NCBI GenBank assembly: GCA_015059685.1
Contig: SUZW01000008.1
Span: 1 to 64,000 of the forward strand
Length of the DNA stretch: 64,000 nt
Direction of reading: 5' to 3'
Origin: Rikenellaceae bacterium
GTDB lineage: Bacteria > Bacteroidota > Bacteroidia > Bacteroidales > Rikenellaceae
Under the pieces are notes generated by a model that ran no database searches, had not been told where the DNA came from, and was given only the letters and a program-made list of their open reading frames with translations. A program made the translations under genes and the position numbers. Shown piece by piece: positions 44,152 through 53,466 of this stretch. Numbering within the stretch: position 1 is the stretch's first letter; each line of letters starts with the position of its first letter.

Positions 44152-46155
44152 TTAGTTCAAGCTTGGCAAGAACGAGTAGTCCTTCGAGTAGTGGAGGTGC
44201 TGCTCGATATAGTTTGCAGGGTACGAAACCTTTACATCCACAATCTTATCACCCTCCTTAACCAACTCATACTCAGGGTTTACGAAGCCTCCGTAAGGCT
44301 CGATGTTGAGCGCATAGTAACGCTCACGCACCTCCTTGTGAAGCTCCTGGTCAATCTTAACGGCATACTTCTCAATCAAAGCCTTACCAGCCTCGAAGTC
44401 GCCCTCCGACTTGATGCGCTGAATTTCACGCAACTGCTCGCCGAAGATTGTGCGCAACTTCTCAAAGTCGTTTACAACGATATAACGCTTGCCATCTTTA
44501 ACAACCCACTCGATAACATTATCCTCCTTGCCGAGGTCGTATGCCCAGCACGAAATGAGCTTGCGGTTACGCATGTGAGCCTGCTCGACATCCTTGCCCA
44601 ACTCGATGCGAGAGAGCTGTGTCATAGCACCGTTCATAATGTACGATGCGTACTGTGCCCACGCTGCATCGAGCGAAGGAATCAAACCAATCTCAATCAT
44701 CTTCTCATCAGCCAAGTAGTAGAGAGCGAAGAGGTCTGCACGAGTCTCTTCGAGAGCCGAAGAATAGACACCCAACTCTGTTCCGGTAGTACCCGGAGCC
44801 AACTGACCCGAGCCGTGACCGAGGCACTCGTGAAGGTCGGTGTGGAGGTCGTCAGAGAGCTTGCCGTACTCCTTCATGCGAGCGCGGTCCTCCTCACGAA
44901 GTACGAACTCCTCCGAGAAACCGTTGCCCTGTGCCGCCTTCTTATATGCGTAGGTGATATTGTCAATGGTTACCGACTTCGAGCCATAGTCTTTTCTAAT
45001 CCAATCGGCATTTGGAAGGTTGATACCGATAGGGGTTGTTGGGTAGGTGTCGCCACCGAGCATTGCCACGGTGATAACCTTTGCCGAGACACCCTTCACA
45101 ACCTCCTTGCGGTATGCAGGGTTGATTGGCGAGTGGTCCTCGAACCACTGTGCATTGTCCGAGATAATCTGTGTACGCTCGCAAGCCTTCTTATCACGGA
45201 AGTTTACAACCGACTCCCACGAAGCCTTATATCCGAGTGGGTCACCATAAACCTCGGTGAAACCATTTACGAAATCGACATTCGACTCGGTGTCCTGTAC
45301 CCATGCAACATTGAACTCGTCAAAGTCACGCAAGTCACCCGACTTGTAGTACTTGATAAGCTTTGCGATGATGCTCTTTGTAGGCTCGGCAGCAACCTCT
45401 TGTGCCTTCTCCAACCAATATACAATCTGCTCCAAAGCCTCGGTGTACATACCGCCAATCTTGTAGGTCTGCTCTACGATTTTGCCATTCTTCTTTACGA
45501 GTTTCGAGTTCAAACCATACGAAATTGGGCGTGGGTCATTACCCGCCTTCTTAATCATTGCGTTGTAGAACTTCTCAACCTCCTTCTGGGTTAAGCCCTC
45601 GTAGTAGTTGCCTGCCGATGTTGCGATAACATCTGCGCCCTTTGCCTGATTGAGGCGGGTAGCGTAGAGTGCAGGGTTGAAGATAGCCTCCAAGATAACC
45701 TCCTTCTCGACAGGCGACTCAACGCTGCACTTATCCCACTGTGCCGAGAACCACTCACGCGAGAACTCGGGTGCGAACTTGTCGTTCGAGTAGTGGTGGT
45801 GGATACCATTAGCCAACCAAACCTTCTTCAAGTACTTCTCCATAGCCTTGAACTCTGGACACTCCTTGTTGCCATCGTACGAGGTGTAGATCTTCTCCAA
45901 TGCACGACGAATTGTAAGGTTGTACTTGAAGTTCTGGTCGAAGAGGATATCACGACCACACTTTGCAGACTCTGCCAAGTAGTAGATTAAGAGTTTGTCG
46001 TTGAGCGACTGGTTCTCAAACTCCGGCACCTCGTAGCGGATAATCTTGACATCGTCAAAACGATCCACAATCCAAGGCTGCTCCGTTGCCTTCTCCTTAC
46101 ACGAGGTAAGTGCCATTGCAATAATTCCCATTGTTACAAAAACGATTTTTTTCAT
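44152..46155 (-). CDS. M49-family (dipeptidyl peptidase III-like) lipoprotein
   Basis: 667 aa. Lipoprotein signal peptide ending ALTSC (lipobox Cys19). The M49 zinc motif HExxGH is present as HECLGHGSGQ, followed by the second zinc Glu in SALEETRADLFALY. Members remove dipeptides from short peptides; the lipid-anchored form in Bacteroidetes would act in the periplasm or at the surface. Co-directional with the M16 gene upstream, separated by two heptamer arrays. Confidence 0.9.
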   Translation of the reverse strand: MKKIVFVTMGIIAMALTSCKEKATEQPWIVDRFDDVKIIRYEVPEFENQSLNDKLLIYYLAESAKCGRDILFDQNFKYNLTIRRALEKIYTSYDGNKECPEFKAMEKYLKKVWLANGIHHHYSNDKFAPEFSREWFSAQWDKCSVESPVEKEVILEAIFNPALYATRLNQAKGADVIATSAGNYYEGLTQKEVEKFYNAMIKKAGNDPRPISYGLNSKLVKKNGKIVEQTYKIGGMYTEALEQIVYWLEKAQEVAAEPTKSIIAKLIKYYKSGDLRDFDEFNVAWVQDTESNVDFVNGFTEVYGDPLGYKASWESVVNFRDKKACERTQIISDNAQWFEDHSPINPAYRKEVVKGVSAKVITVAMLGGDTYPTTPIGINLPNADWIRKDYGSKSVTIDNITYAYKKAAQGNGFSEEFVLREEDRARMKEYGKLSDDLHTDLHECLGHGSGQLAPGTTGTELGVYSSALEETRADLFALYYLADEKMIEIGLIPSLDAAWAQYASYIMNGAMTQLSRIELGKDVEQAHMRNRKLISCWAYDLGKEDNVIEWVVKDGKRYIVVNDFEKLRTIFGEQLREIQRIKSEGDFEAGKALIEKYAVKIDQELHKEVRERYYALNIEPYGGFVNPEYELVKEGDKIVDVKVSYPANYIEQHLHYSKDYSFLPSLN

Positions 46156-46193
46156 AATTACATATATTTATTTAAGTGTTGTGTCTTTTTTTA

Positions 46194-46221
46194 GACGAGA
46201 GACGAGAGACGAGAGACGAGA
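46194..46221. repeat. 7-base tandem array (GACGAGA type)
   Basis: Four perfect GACGAGA units, 38 bases upstream of the M49 start codon. The same family occurs as TCTCGTC at 49775. Confidence 0.92.
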
Positions 46222-46253
46222 GTTTTGATGTCGAATGTAAAATTATTTTTCAA

Positions 46254-46288
46254 CTACTCACTGCTCACTACTCACTACTCACTACTCA
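46254..46288. repeat. 7-base tandem array (CTACTCA type)
   Basis: CTACTCA, CTGCTCA, then three CTACTCA; the next CTA (46289-46291) is the M16 stop codon on the minus strand. A different heptamer from the one 33 bases away. Confidence 0.92.
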
Positions 46289-49186
46289 CTAATATCCAAA
46301 AATCTCCTCCTGCGAAACGAGTTTAACCTTGCCGAGTGAGCCTATATATCGCATATCGAGGTCGTTCCTATCGCCCAAGATGCAGTAGTTGTAGGCTCTG
46401 CCCTTGATAAACTCCTGCTGGAACTTCGCCACATCGTCGAGCGTGAGCGACTGAATACCCTCGTAAATGGTCTTGTTGATATCCTCCTTAAGGCCGAACT
46501 TCTCCTGTTCGAGATAGTTCCACAAAACATCCATCTTGGTAGTGCGTTTGCTCTCGATATTTGCCAATATGCCACTCTTGGCCAACTCAAAAGCCTTCTC
46601 CGAACGAGGCATATTTTCGATAATTTCGTCGAATGCCTCGACTGCCTGCTGCACCTTGTCGTTCTGCGTAGCGATAAAGGCGTAGAAGTAGTATGGGTGG
46701 TGCGGCTCATTACCCTTTGCCAGGTATGTATATGCCGAGTATGCCAAGCCTCGAGCCTCACGCATCTCCTGGAACACGATAGAGTTCATACCGCCCGAGA
46801 AGTAGTTGTTGTAGAGATTGCCCACAGGCGAATAGTCGAGATTCCACTTATCCTCCTCACGGCACGAGTACTGCATATAATAGACCTGCTTTGCATCGTA
46901 CTGTGCAAATGTCACGCCCGACTGCTTCACGGCCTGTGGTTTGGCAAGCTCCGAGCGCAAATCCTTAAGATTGTCGGCCGTGCGATGTGCCGCATAGAGG
47001 CTCGCAACAAGTTCGTTGAGCGACTGCGGGCCGTAGTACATTATGCGGTGCTTTATCGAGGCGAGGTCGTGGATATTCTGCAACAGCTCCTGCGACGACA
47101 CTCCGTTGAGTTCCTTGGCAGTCATCGTATTCCTCTTGATATAGTCGGAGCCGTAGATGCTATACATCTGCAGGGCACGGAAGTTGCTCTGCTGTGAGCT
47201 CTTGGCGTTGATGCGCTCCTGCAGGGCATCACGCTTAACCTCACGCAACACATCCTCGTCACCCACAACCTTTGCCATATAATCTTCGACAACACGCATC
47301 GCCTTCTCCATATTCTCGGACAAGCCTCCAATAGCAACATAGGTGCGTGTCGGTGTCACCGTGATATCAAACGAGCAGGCCAAGTCGTACAAATGGCGCT
47401 GTATCTCCTCGGCACTCTCCTCCTCGGTACCGAGATAGAGCATATAATCGGCTGCCAACTCCATCGACTTCACGGTCGAAGTACCGAAGTCGTAGAGGTA
47501 TATGAGCGAGAAGAGGTCGTTTGTGGTGTTGCGCTTGTAGAGCACCTCTACCCCACTATCCAACTTCGAGCGACCCAAGTCACGCTCGAAATCTACAAAC
47601 TGTGGAGCTATAGGTGCCACCTCCGAAGCCTGTATCGAGGCCAAATAGTCGCTCTCGACATCACGATTAGCCGATATCGGGGTGATTGTCGGCTTCTCTA
47701 TCTTCTTCTGCGACTTATCCTCGCCCTGACGCTTATAGACTACGCAGTAGCCATCGGCAGGCATATTCTTGTTTGCCCACTCAACTATATCTGCTTTGGT
47801 AATATCGGCTGCACGGTCAAGCTCATTAGCCACGCTCTCCCACTCCAGGCCGTTGATAAATGCCGCCTCCATACGATATGCCAACGAGAAGTTGTTTTCG
47901 AGCTGCGACATCTCGCTCTTGCGGTAGTTGGCGACTATCGAGCTAATCAAATCGCCATCAAAGTCACCTTCACGCAACGCAGCCACCTCGCCAAGCAACA
48001 AATCACGCACCTCTTCGAGTGTCTGCCCCTGCTTTGGCTCGCCAATCAAGACCGCAATACCCGCATCGGCCAAGAGCTCCACACCTCCGTAGGCGCTCAA
48101 CACCTTCTGCTCCTGTAGAAGGTTTGTGTCAAAGAGTCCACAACTGCCATTCGACAATACCGACGATAGAATATCGCCAACCAAAGCTCCCTCGCTCTTC
48201 GCACCCTCGATAGGCCAAGCGATGGCCACGCTCTCACTCTCCAAGCCGTAAACCTCCGCCTCCTTAACCTCGGTCATACGAGCAGGTTTGTACTCCTCGA
48301 CCTTCGGGAGTTTGCGATTTGGTTTGAGTTTTCCGAAGTACTTGTCAACAATCACAATCGCCTCGTCAGGGTTGAAATCTCCCGCCATACATATTGCCAT
48401 ATTGTTCGGCACATAGTAGGTCTTGTAGTAGTTCTTGATATTTGTGATTGACGGATTTTTCAGATGTTCCTGCTTACCGATAGTGGTCTGCGTACCGTAT
48501 GGATGGTCTGGAAAAATCGTAGCCATTACCTTATCGAAGAGCTTGCCGCTATCTCGTGTAAGACCCATATTGTACTCCTCATATACGGTTTCGAGCTCGG
48601 TGTGAAAACCACGAATTACAGCATTCTCAAATCGCTCCGCCTGAATTTTTGCCCAATTCTCAATCTGGTTCGATGGGATATCCTCCACATAGTTTGTTTC
48701 GTCATACGAGGTCCAAGCGTTTGTGCCGTCAGCACCTATCGCCTGCATCAACTTGTCGTACTCGTTAGGAATGGCATACTTCGATGCCTCCTGCGATACG
48801 CTGTCAATCTTTGCATATATTGCCTTGCGCTCCGCCTCGTCAGTAGTTGCACGATAGACCTCGAACAGACGCTCAATCTCATCGAGCAGAGGCTTCTCCG
48901 CCTCGTAATTCTGCGTTCCGAACTTGTCGGTACCCTTGAACATCAAATGCTCAAAGTAGTGCGCCAGACCTGTCGTCTCGGCAGGGTCATTCTTCGAGCC
49001 TACACGCACGGCAATCATCGTCTGCAAACGAGGTTGCTCCTTGTTTACCGACATATAGACCTTCAATCCGTTTTTGAGTGTATATATGCGGGTAGCAGAC
49101 TTATCGCCCTCCACGCTCTCGTAGCGATAACCGCACGAAACGGCAACCATCGCCACCAAAACCATTAACCAACCAAATCTCTTCAT
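46289..49186 (-). CDS. Insulinase-family (M16) zinc peptidase lipoprotein
   Basis: 965 aa from the start at 49186 (MKRFGWLMVLVAM), because codons further upstream are heptamer-repeat sequence. Lipobox VAVSC. Two M16 halves: the N-terminal half has the inverted zinc motif HYFEH with the distal Glu in TELETVYEEYNMG; the C-terminal half (about 530-965) lacks the zinc motif as usual. Periplasmic or surface oligopeptide degradation. The stop codon belongs to the CTACTCA array. Confidence 0.92.
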   Translation of the reverse strand: MKRFGWLMVLVAMVAVSCGYRYESVEGDKSATRIYTLKNGLKVYMSVNKEQPRLQTMIAVRVGSKNDPAETTGLAHYFEHLMFKGTDKFGTQNYEAEKPLLDEIERLFEVYRATTDEAERKAIYAKIDSVSQEASKYAIPNEYDKLMQAIGADGTNAWTSYDETNYVEDIPSNQIENWAKIQAERFENAVIRGFHTELETVYEEYNMGLTRDSGKLFDKVMATIFPDHPYGTQTTIGKQEHLKNPSITNIKNYYKTYYVPNNMAICMAGDFNPDEAIVIVDKYFGKLKPNRKLPKVEEYKPARMTEVKEAEVYGLESESVAIAWPIEGAKSEGALVGDILSSVLSNGSCGLFDTNLLQEQKVLSAYGGVELLADAGIAVLIGEPKQGQTLEEVRDLLLGEVAALREGDFDGDLISSIVANYRKSEMSQLENNFSLAYRMEAAFINGLEWESVANELDRAADITKADIVEWANKNMPADGYCVVYKRQGEDKSQKKIEKPTITPISANRDVESDYLASIQASEVAPIAPQFVDFERDLGRSKLDSGVEVLYKRNTTNDLFSLIYLYDFGTSTVKSMELAADYMLYLGTEEESAEEIQRHLYDLACSFDITVTPTRTYVAIGGLSENMEKAMRVVEDYMAKVVGDEDVLREVKRDALQERINAKSSQQSNFRALQMYSIYGSDYIKRNTMTAKELNGVSSQELLQNIHDLASIKHRIMYYGPQSLNELVASLYAAHRTADNLKDLRSELAKPQAVKQSGVTFAQYDAKQVYYMQYSCREEDKWNLDYSPVGNLYNNYFSGGMNSIVFQEMREARGLAYSAYTYLAKGNEPHHPYYFYAFIATQNDKVQQAVEAFDEIIENMPRSEKAFELAKSGILANIESKRTTKMDVLWNYLEQEKFGLKEDINKTIYEGIQSLTLDDVAKFQQEFIKGRAYNYCILGDRNDLDMRYIGSLGKVKLVSQEEIFGY

Positions 49187-49199
49187 AATATTTTTGTTT

Positions 49200-49227
49200 T
49201 TAGCCATTAGCCTTCGGCCATTAGCTG
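49200..49227. repeat. 7-base tandem array (TTAGCCA type)
   Basis: TTAGCCA, TTAGCCT, TCGGCCA, TTAGCTG, between the DUF456 gene and the M16 start. Confidence 0.82.
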
Positions 49228-49256
49228 AATTAAACATTACTCTCTAACGCCACCAA

Positions 49257-49745
49257 CTACAATATATGCTTGCAGATTTCGACCACTATCCTAATCGTCA
49301 TCCACATCGAGAGAGCGAGTTTTATGCCCGTGCCAACAAAGAACGAGAGGAACGAACCGAAGCCACTTTTGAAGGCTCTCTCCTTGTCGCTGCTGTCGTA
49401 GATCAGCTCCGCAACCACAGCCCCGACAAACGGAGCCACGATAATACCGATAGGCCCGAAGAACATACCTGCAATAACGCCCGCCATAGCACCTCGCTCG
49501 CCCGCCTTCGTGCCACCGAACTTTCTGGTCATATACGAGGGCAGCAGGTAATCGAGCAGTGACACCGCAAGCGTCAGCACGCCAAACACAACGAGCCACG
49601 CAAGCGATATTGTTGAGTAGGAGCAGAAGTAGAGCGACAGATAACCCGCATAGGCCAACATCACACCCGGCAACACCGGAACGATGCAACCCACGCAACC
49701 CACCACACCGAACAATACGGCAAGTATCGACAACAGTGTATCCAC
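49257..49745 (-). CDS. DUF456 membrane protein
   Basis: 162 aa, about four to five membrane helices, rich in Gly. It matches the DUF456 pattern: GCVGCIVPVLPGVMLAYAG at the start, LPSYMTRKFGGTKAGERGAMAG with the conserved charged loop, and FGPIGIIVAPFVGAVVAEL. Function unknown. It follows panD in the same direction. Confidence 0.85.
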   Translation of the reverse strand: MDTLLSILAVLFGVVGCVGCIVPVLPGVMLAYAGYLSLYFCSYSTISLAWLVVFGVLTLAVSLLDYLLPSYMTRKFGGTKAGERGAMAGVIAGMFFGPIGIIVAPFVGAVVAELIYDSSDKERAFKSGFGSFLSFFVGTGIKLALSMWMTIRIVVEICKHIL

Positions 49746-49750
49746 TTTGA

Positions 49751-49795
49751 AATTAAAAATTAAAAATGTTTTTCTCTCGTCTTTCGTCTCTCGTC
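49751..49795. repeat. Two 7-base tandem arrays (AATTAAA and TCTCGTC types)
   Basis: AATTAAA twice (49751-49764), then TCTCGTC, TTTCGTC, TCTCGTC (49775-49795). On the minus strand the last unit starts with the panD stop codon (49797-49795, TAG), so TAGACGA is the first heptamer. Confidence 0.88.
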
Positions 49796-50148
49796 TATTT
49801 TACCAACTTGTTGGTTGCGGTATCAGGGAAAATCACGCTCGGCTCGAACGACTTTGCCTCCTCGAAATCCATCGAAGCGTAGGAGATGATGATAACAATA
49901 TCCCCCACATTCGCCTTGTGTGCAGCTGCTCCATTAAGGCAGATAACACCACTGCCCGCCTCGCCAGGAATAGCGTAGGTTTCGAGTCGCTCGCCATTGG
50001 TGACATTTACCACCTGTACCTTCTCGCCACGAATAATATTTGCAGCCTCCATCAACACCGAGTCGATGGTGATGCTACCTACATAGTTTACATTCGCCTG
50101 TGTAACCTTTACACGATGAATTTTAGATTTTAAGACCTCGATAGTCAT
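49795..50148 (-). CDS. panD: Aspartate 1-decarboxylase
   Basis: 117 aa. Pyruvoyl enzyme: self-cleavage site Gly24-Ser25 in YVGSITID, Arg in IRGEKV, and NGAAAH with the catalytic-loop residues. It makes beta-alanine from aspartate for pantothenate. 14 bases downstream of panC in one operon. Confidence 0.95.
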   Translation of the reverse strand: MTIEVLKSKIHRVKVTQANVNYVGSITIDSVLMEAANIIRGEKVQVVNVTNGERLETYAIPGEAGSGVICLNGAAAHKANVGDIVIIISYASMDFEEAKSFEPSVIFPDTATNKLVK

Positions 50149-50162
50149 ATAAAAATCTCGTT

Positions 50163-50999
50163 TTATTTAAGTTTAATATTATCAATCAATCGTATCTCGC
50201 CGGCCTGCACCGCTATGCAGCCCTGCACACGCTCCGAGTCGCTCCACTCCTCGATAGTCTGCATCGAGAGTGCATCGACCGCTGCGAAATATATAACCTT
50301 CAGCAACTCGTTCTTCTCCACCTCGGCAGTAACCCAAGCGGTCAGCTCTGCGGGCGACATCTCGCCAACCTTCGCTTGCGCTGCGCTCAACACCTCGTAG
50401 ATATGAGGTGCTGCGGCACGATGCGCAGGGGTGAGCAAGAGGTTGCGCGATGAACGAGCCAAGCCGTCTGTATCACGCACGATTGGACAGTCGATAATCT
50501 CGACCTTCAAGCCGAGTTGCGCAACCATAGCACGAATTACTGCAATCTGCTGAAAATCCTTCTCGCCAAAGTAGGCGCAAGTAGGCTCGACAATGGCAAA
50601 GAGGCGGCTTACCACCTGTACCACGCCATTGAAGTGTCCGGGGCGGGTTGCACCCTCCATAACCTTGTCAATCTGACCGAAGTCGAACTGACGAGTATCG
50701 GGCTCCGGGTAAATCTCCTCGACCGAAGGGAAGAGTACCAAATCTACGCCTGCTGCTTCAAGCATCGCTGCATCAGCCTCGGGGGTACGAGGATAGTTGC
50801 GCAGGTCGTTTTTGTCGTTGAATTGAGTAGGGTTTACAAATACACTCGCTACCACTACATCGCACTCCTTGCGGGCACGAGTAACAAGCGAGATATGTCC
50901 TTCGTGCAGTGCGCCCATTGTCGGCACGAAGCCTATCTTTTTACCTTGGCACATTGCGAGCTCCTCTCGCAACGCCTTTACTGTTGAAACTGCTTTCAT
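50163..50999 (-). CDS. panC: Pantothenate synthetase (pantoate--beta-alanine ligase)
   Basis: 278 aa. HIGH-type [12 protein letters not shown] (28-39), [14 protein letters not shown] with the ATP-contacting Lys, and the KMSKS-equivalent [10 protein letters not shown]. It joins pantoate and PanD-derived beta-alanine using ATP. Promoter at 51057-51027. Confidence 0.95.
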   Translation of the reverse strand: MKAVSTVKALREELAMCQGKKIGFVPTMGALHEGHISLVTRARKECDVVVASVFVNPTQFNDKNDLRNYPRTPEADAAMLEAAGVDLVLFPSVEEIYPEPDTRQFDFGQIDKVMEGATRPGHFNGVVQVVSRLFAIVEPTCAYFGEKDFQQIAVIRAMVAQLGLKVEIIDCPIVRDTDGLARSSRNLLLTPAHRAAAPHIYEVLSAAQAKVGEMSPAELTAWVTAEVEKNELLKVIYFAAVDALSMQTIEEWSDSERVQGCIAVQAGEIRLIDNIKLK

Positions 51000-51026
51000 C
51001 TTTTTGGGTATCTATACTTGTGGGCG

Positions 51027-51057
51027 CAAATATACAAATATATTTGACAATTGACAA
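51027..51057 (-). promoter_or_regulatory. Promoter of panC-panD
   Basis: Minus strand TTG (51057-51055), 20-base spacer, TATATTTG (51034-51027). The TTG comes from a TTGACAA-family heptamer array. A second TATATTTG overlaps at 51042-51035. Confidence 0.7.
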
Positions 51058-51071
51058 TCGACTATTGACAA
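51044..51071. repeat. 7-base tandem array (TTGACAA type)
   Basis: TTGACAA, TTGACAA, TCGACTA, TTGACAA in phase. It overlaps the -33 region of the panC promoter. Confidence 0.88.
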
Positions 51072-51156
51072 TTTTCACAAAAAAAGCTGTCACAACCCTC
51101 TATGGCTGGACAGCTCCTTTTGTTTTCAGTATCGTGCAACAGTGCCTCCGCATCTG

Positions 51157-52383
51157 CTACATATTCACTTTCAGCTCCTTCTTCAATGTAAACTTGAGTG
51201 CTATAAAGAGTGGTATCGACGCCACCAAGAAAACGACACCCATCAGATGCATACCTCCCGATAGACCGATAGTCGGCTCCAACTCGCCAAGCAACCATGG
51301 TGAGCAGCAAGAGAGCAGGTAGGCAAACATCAGAATAAAAGAGGTTGCCATAGATCTAAAACGAGGCTCAATTACATCATACAGAGATGCAAAGGTGTTC
51401 GAATCGTAGATACCTTTGAAGAAGCCAAAGCCTGCGAGTGCAATGCAGACAATCACTTCGTTTGTAGCTGTTCCCGCCAAGAAGAAGAACGGTGCTCCCA
51501 AGACCAATCCTATAATCAGCATCCACACTCTTATGCCCTTGTACTTTCCTACGCTTCGATCTGCGATGCGCGCTCCAACAAAGACTCCAATAATGGAGGC
51601 CATTTGCGGATAGAACGAGGCATCAAAAGCGGCTCTTGTAGGGTTAAGAAGGAACTCTTTTTGAAGATAGGCCGGCCCCCACACATACATAGCCTGACCC
51701 GAGAACTGATATCCCGTCAAGGCAATTGCCAACAACCACGCTGTTGGCGAGGTGAAAAAGGCACGCAATCCTCCTCCAATAAGCTTTCCCAATGGCTCTC
51801 CGCTATTCTGCGACTTGTCGGGTTTAATTCGCCACGCCATCAGCGCAGCCAACAAAACTCCGCAAGCACCAAAGATGAAGAACGCCGAACGCCACCCAAA
51901 ATAGAAGGCCAATTGAGTAGCAATCAAGCCACTTATGATAAAGCCGATGTATAGTGCGGTCTGGTGTGCCGATATAGCGGTAGCTCGAGTGCTTTCGCTG
52001 TGGTTCTCGCTAATCAGCTTATTTGCAGAAGGGGAGTAAAAGGCCTCTCCTCCTCCCGTGGCAACACTGCGTAGCAAGATAAGTGCCGGCAAACCGGCAG
52101 ACAGACCCGTAAGCATCGTGGCTACGCTCCACAACAATAAAGCGCAGACAATTATCCACTTCTTGCTTAACTTATCGCCAAGAATACCTGCTACCGGTAG
52201 CAAGATACCATTTACAAGCAACAACGCTGTACCAACTAAACCAACCTGGGACGATGAAAGTCCCAGATCGGTTTGAATATCCAATAGGAGTACATTGAAA
52301 ATCTGGCGGTCCGCTTGGTTGAAAAAGAAAGCGATAAAGAGCCAGATAACCAACTCCCACTTGTATGGAATGGTCTTCTTCAT
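51157..52383 (-). CDS. MFS transporter, probable sugar or sugar-acid carrier
   Basis: 408 aa, 12 membrane helices. NQADRQIFNVLLLDIQTDLGLSSSQVGLVGTAL is typical of the anion:cation symporter/hexuronate side of MFS; LGDKLSKKW is motif A between helices 2 and 3. Last gene of a five-gene cluster with a sugar isomerase and Gfo/Idh/MocA proteins, 3 bases after the oxidoreductase, so its cargo is likely the pathway substrate or product. Confidence 0.85.
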   Translation of the reverse strand: MKKTIPYKWELVIWLFIAFFFNQADRQIFNVLLLDIQTDLGLSSSQVGLVGTALLLVNGILLPVAGILGDKLSKKWIIVCALLLWSVATMLTGLSAGLPALILLRSVATGGGEAFYSPSANKLISENHSESTRATAISAHQTALYIGFIISGLIATQLAFYFGWRSAFFIFGACGVLLAALMAWRIKPDKSQNSGEPLGKLIGGGLRAFFTSPTAWLLAIALTGYQFSGQAMYVWGPAYLQKEFLLNPTRAAFDASFYPQMASIIGVFVGARIADRSVGKYKGIRVWMLIIGLVLGAPFFFLAGTATNEVIVCIALAGFGFFKGIYDSNTFASLYDVIEPRFRSMATSFILMFAYLLSCCSPWLLGELEPTIGLSGGMHLMGVVFLVASIPLFIALKFTLKKELKVNM

Positions 52384-52386
52384 AGA

Positions 52387-53466
52387 TTAAAAGTAAACAG
52401 GCTGACCCGTGCGAACACTCTCGTAGCAAGCATTCATTGCCTCGATAGTGCGACGGTGCCACTCAATATTAATCTTTGGAGTGCGGTTGTTTCTTACGCA
52501 ATCAACGAACTCGTCAACCAATCCAATCCACTCATCGAAGTAGGTGTACTGAACCGTGTAACGGTCGTTTGGTGCTCCGTTGTGATAGACATTCGGACCA
52601 AACGAATCAACGAGCATAACGCCCTTATCTCCGCTGATATTGAAGTTCACCTCCATACGCTTAGGGAAGACCTCCCAGCCTGGAGCAGGAACCTTCAAAC
52701 GCTCCTCCAAACGAGACCACGATGGGTCCAAAAGGAAGCTTACGCCATTCTTCATCTTTCCGTTTACGAGGATGATATCCTCCTCCTCGATGTCAGGACG
52801 AATATTTGGACCTACCTCTGCGTAGATATACTCGTAGTCACTACCCGTGAGCCAACGAATCATATCAAAGATATGCGGATGGTCACAGAGTGCTCCGCCA
52901 CGGAAACGATGATCGCCCTCACGCAGTGGCTCACGACGACCGTAGCTCAACTCCGGAACGCCCTGCCAAGGGAAAGCCCATACCGGCGAAAGCGTAATGT
53001 TGGTTGCGTTGAACGATGCAACATCTCCGAGAGCCTTCTTCGCAAAGAGCTCCTTCATACGATAGACAACAGGGTTGTAGTGCATCTCCAGCTCAATCTG
53101 GAACACGATGCCCGACTCCTTCACAACCTTCATCATCTCGTCATACTCGGCCATATCGAATGTCGGAATTTTCATCGACAAAACATGAATACCACGACGA
53201 GCGCAGTTCTTAACCTGCTCGAGGTGACGGCTATTAGCCGAAGCGATAACTACAGCCTCAATCTCGGGATGAGCATCAAACATCTCGTCGTCGCTCATGT
53301 AGCAAGGTATCTCGTTGTATCCGTAGTGATAGAATACATCACGCACCTCCTCGCTCTCTGCCGAAACAGCCACCCAATCCAGTGCCGGATTGTCGTGCAA
53401 AGTCTGAAAATATTTTCTTGTGTGTCCGTGTGTAAGGGACAAAATTGCTATCTTGACCGGTTTCAT
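52387..53466 (-). CDS. Gfo/Idh/MocA-family oxidoreductase
   Basis: 359 aa. Rossmann N-terminus KIAILSLTHGHTRKYF replaces the usual GxGxxG with a looser Gly/His loop; the active-site Lys is in SMKIPTFD (EKP position), and GGALCDHPHIFDMIRWL matches the GG...D..H..D motif. The C-terminal domain is complete. Members oxidise or epimerise sugars with NAD(P). Start codon overlaps the stop of the previous gene (ATGA). Confidence 0.88.
   Translation of the reverse strand: MKPVKIAILSLTHGHTRKYFQTLHDNPALDWVAVSAESEEVRDVFYHYGYNEIPCYMSDDEMFDAHPEIEAVVIASANSRHLEQVKNCARRGIHVLSMKIPTFDMAEYDEMMKVVKESGIVFQIELEMHYNPVVYRMKELFAKKALGDVASFNATNITLSPVWAFPWQGVPELSYGRREPLREGDHRFRGGALCDHPHIFDMIRWLTGSDYEYIYAEVGPNIRPDIEEEDIILVNGKMKNGVSFLLDPSWSRLEERLKVPAPGWEVFPKRMEVNFNISGDKGVMLVDSFGPNVYHNGAPNDRYTVQYTYFDEWIGLVDEFVDCVRNNRTPKINIEWHRRTIEAMNACYESVRTGQPVYF

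Noticed and set aside
46194..46288. Heptamer arrays as a CRISPR array
   Set aside because: Units are contiguous 7-mers without spacers, and there are no cas genes.
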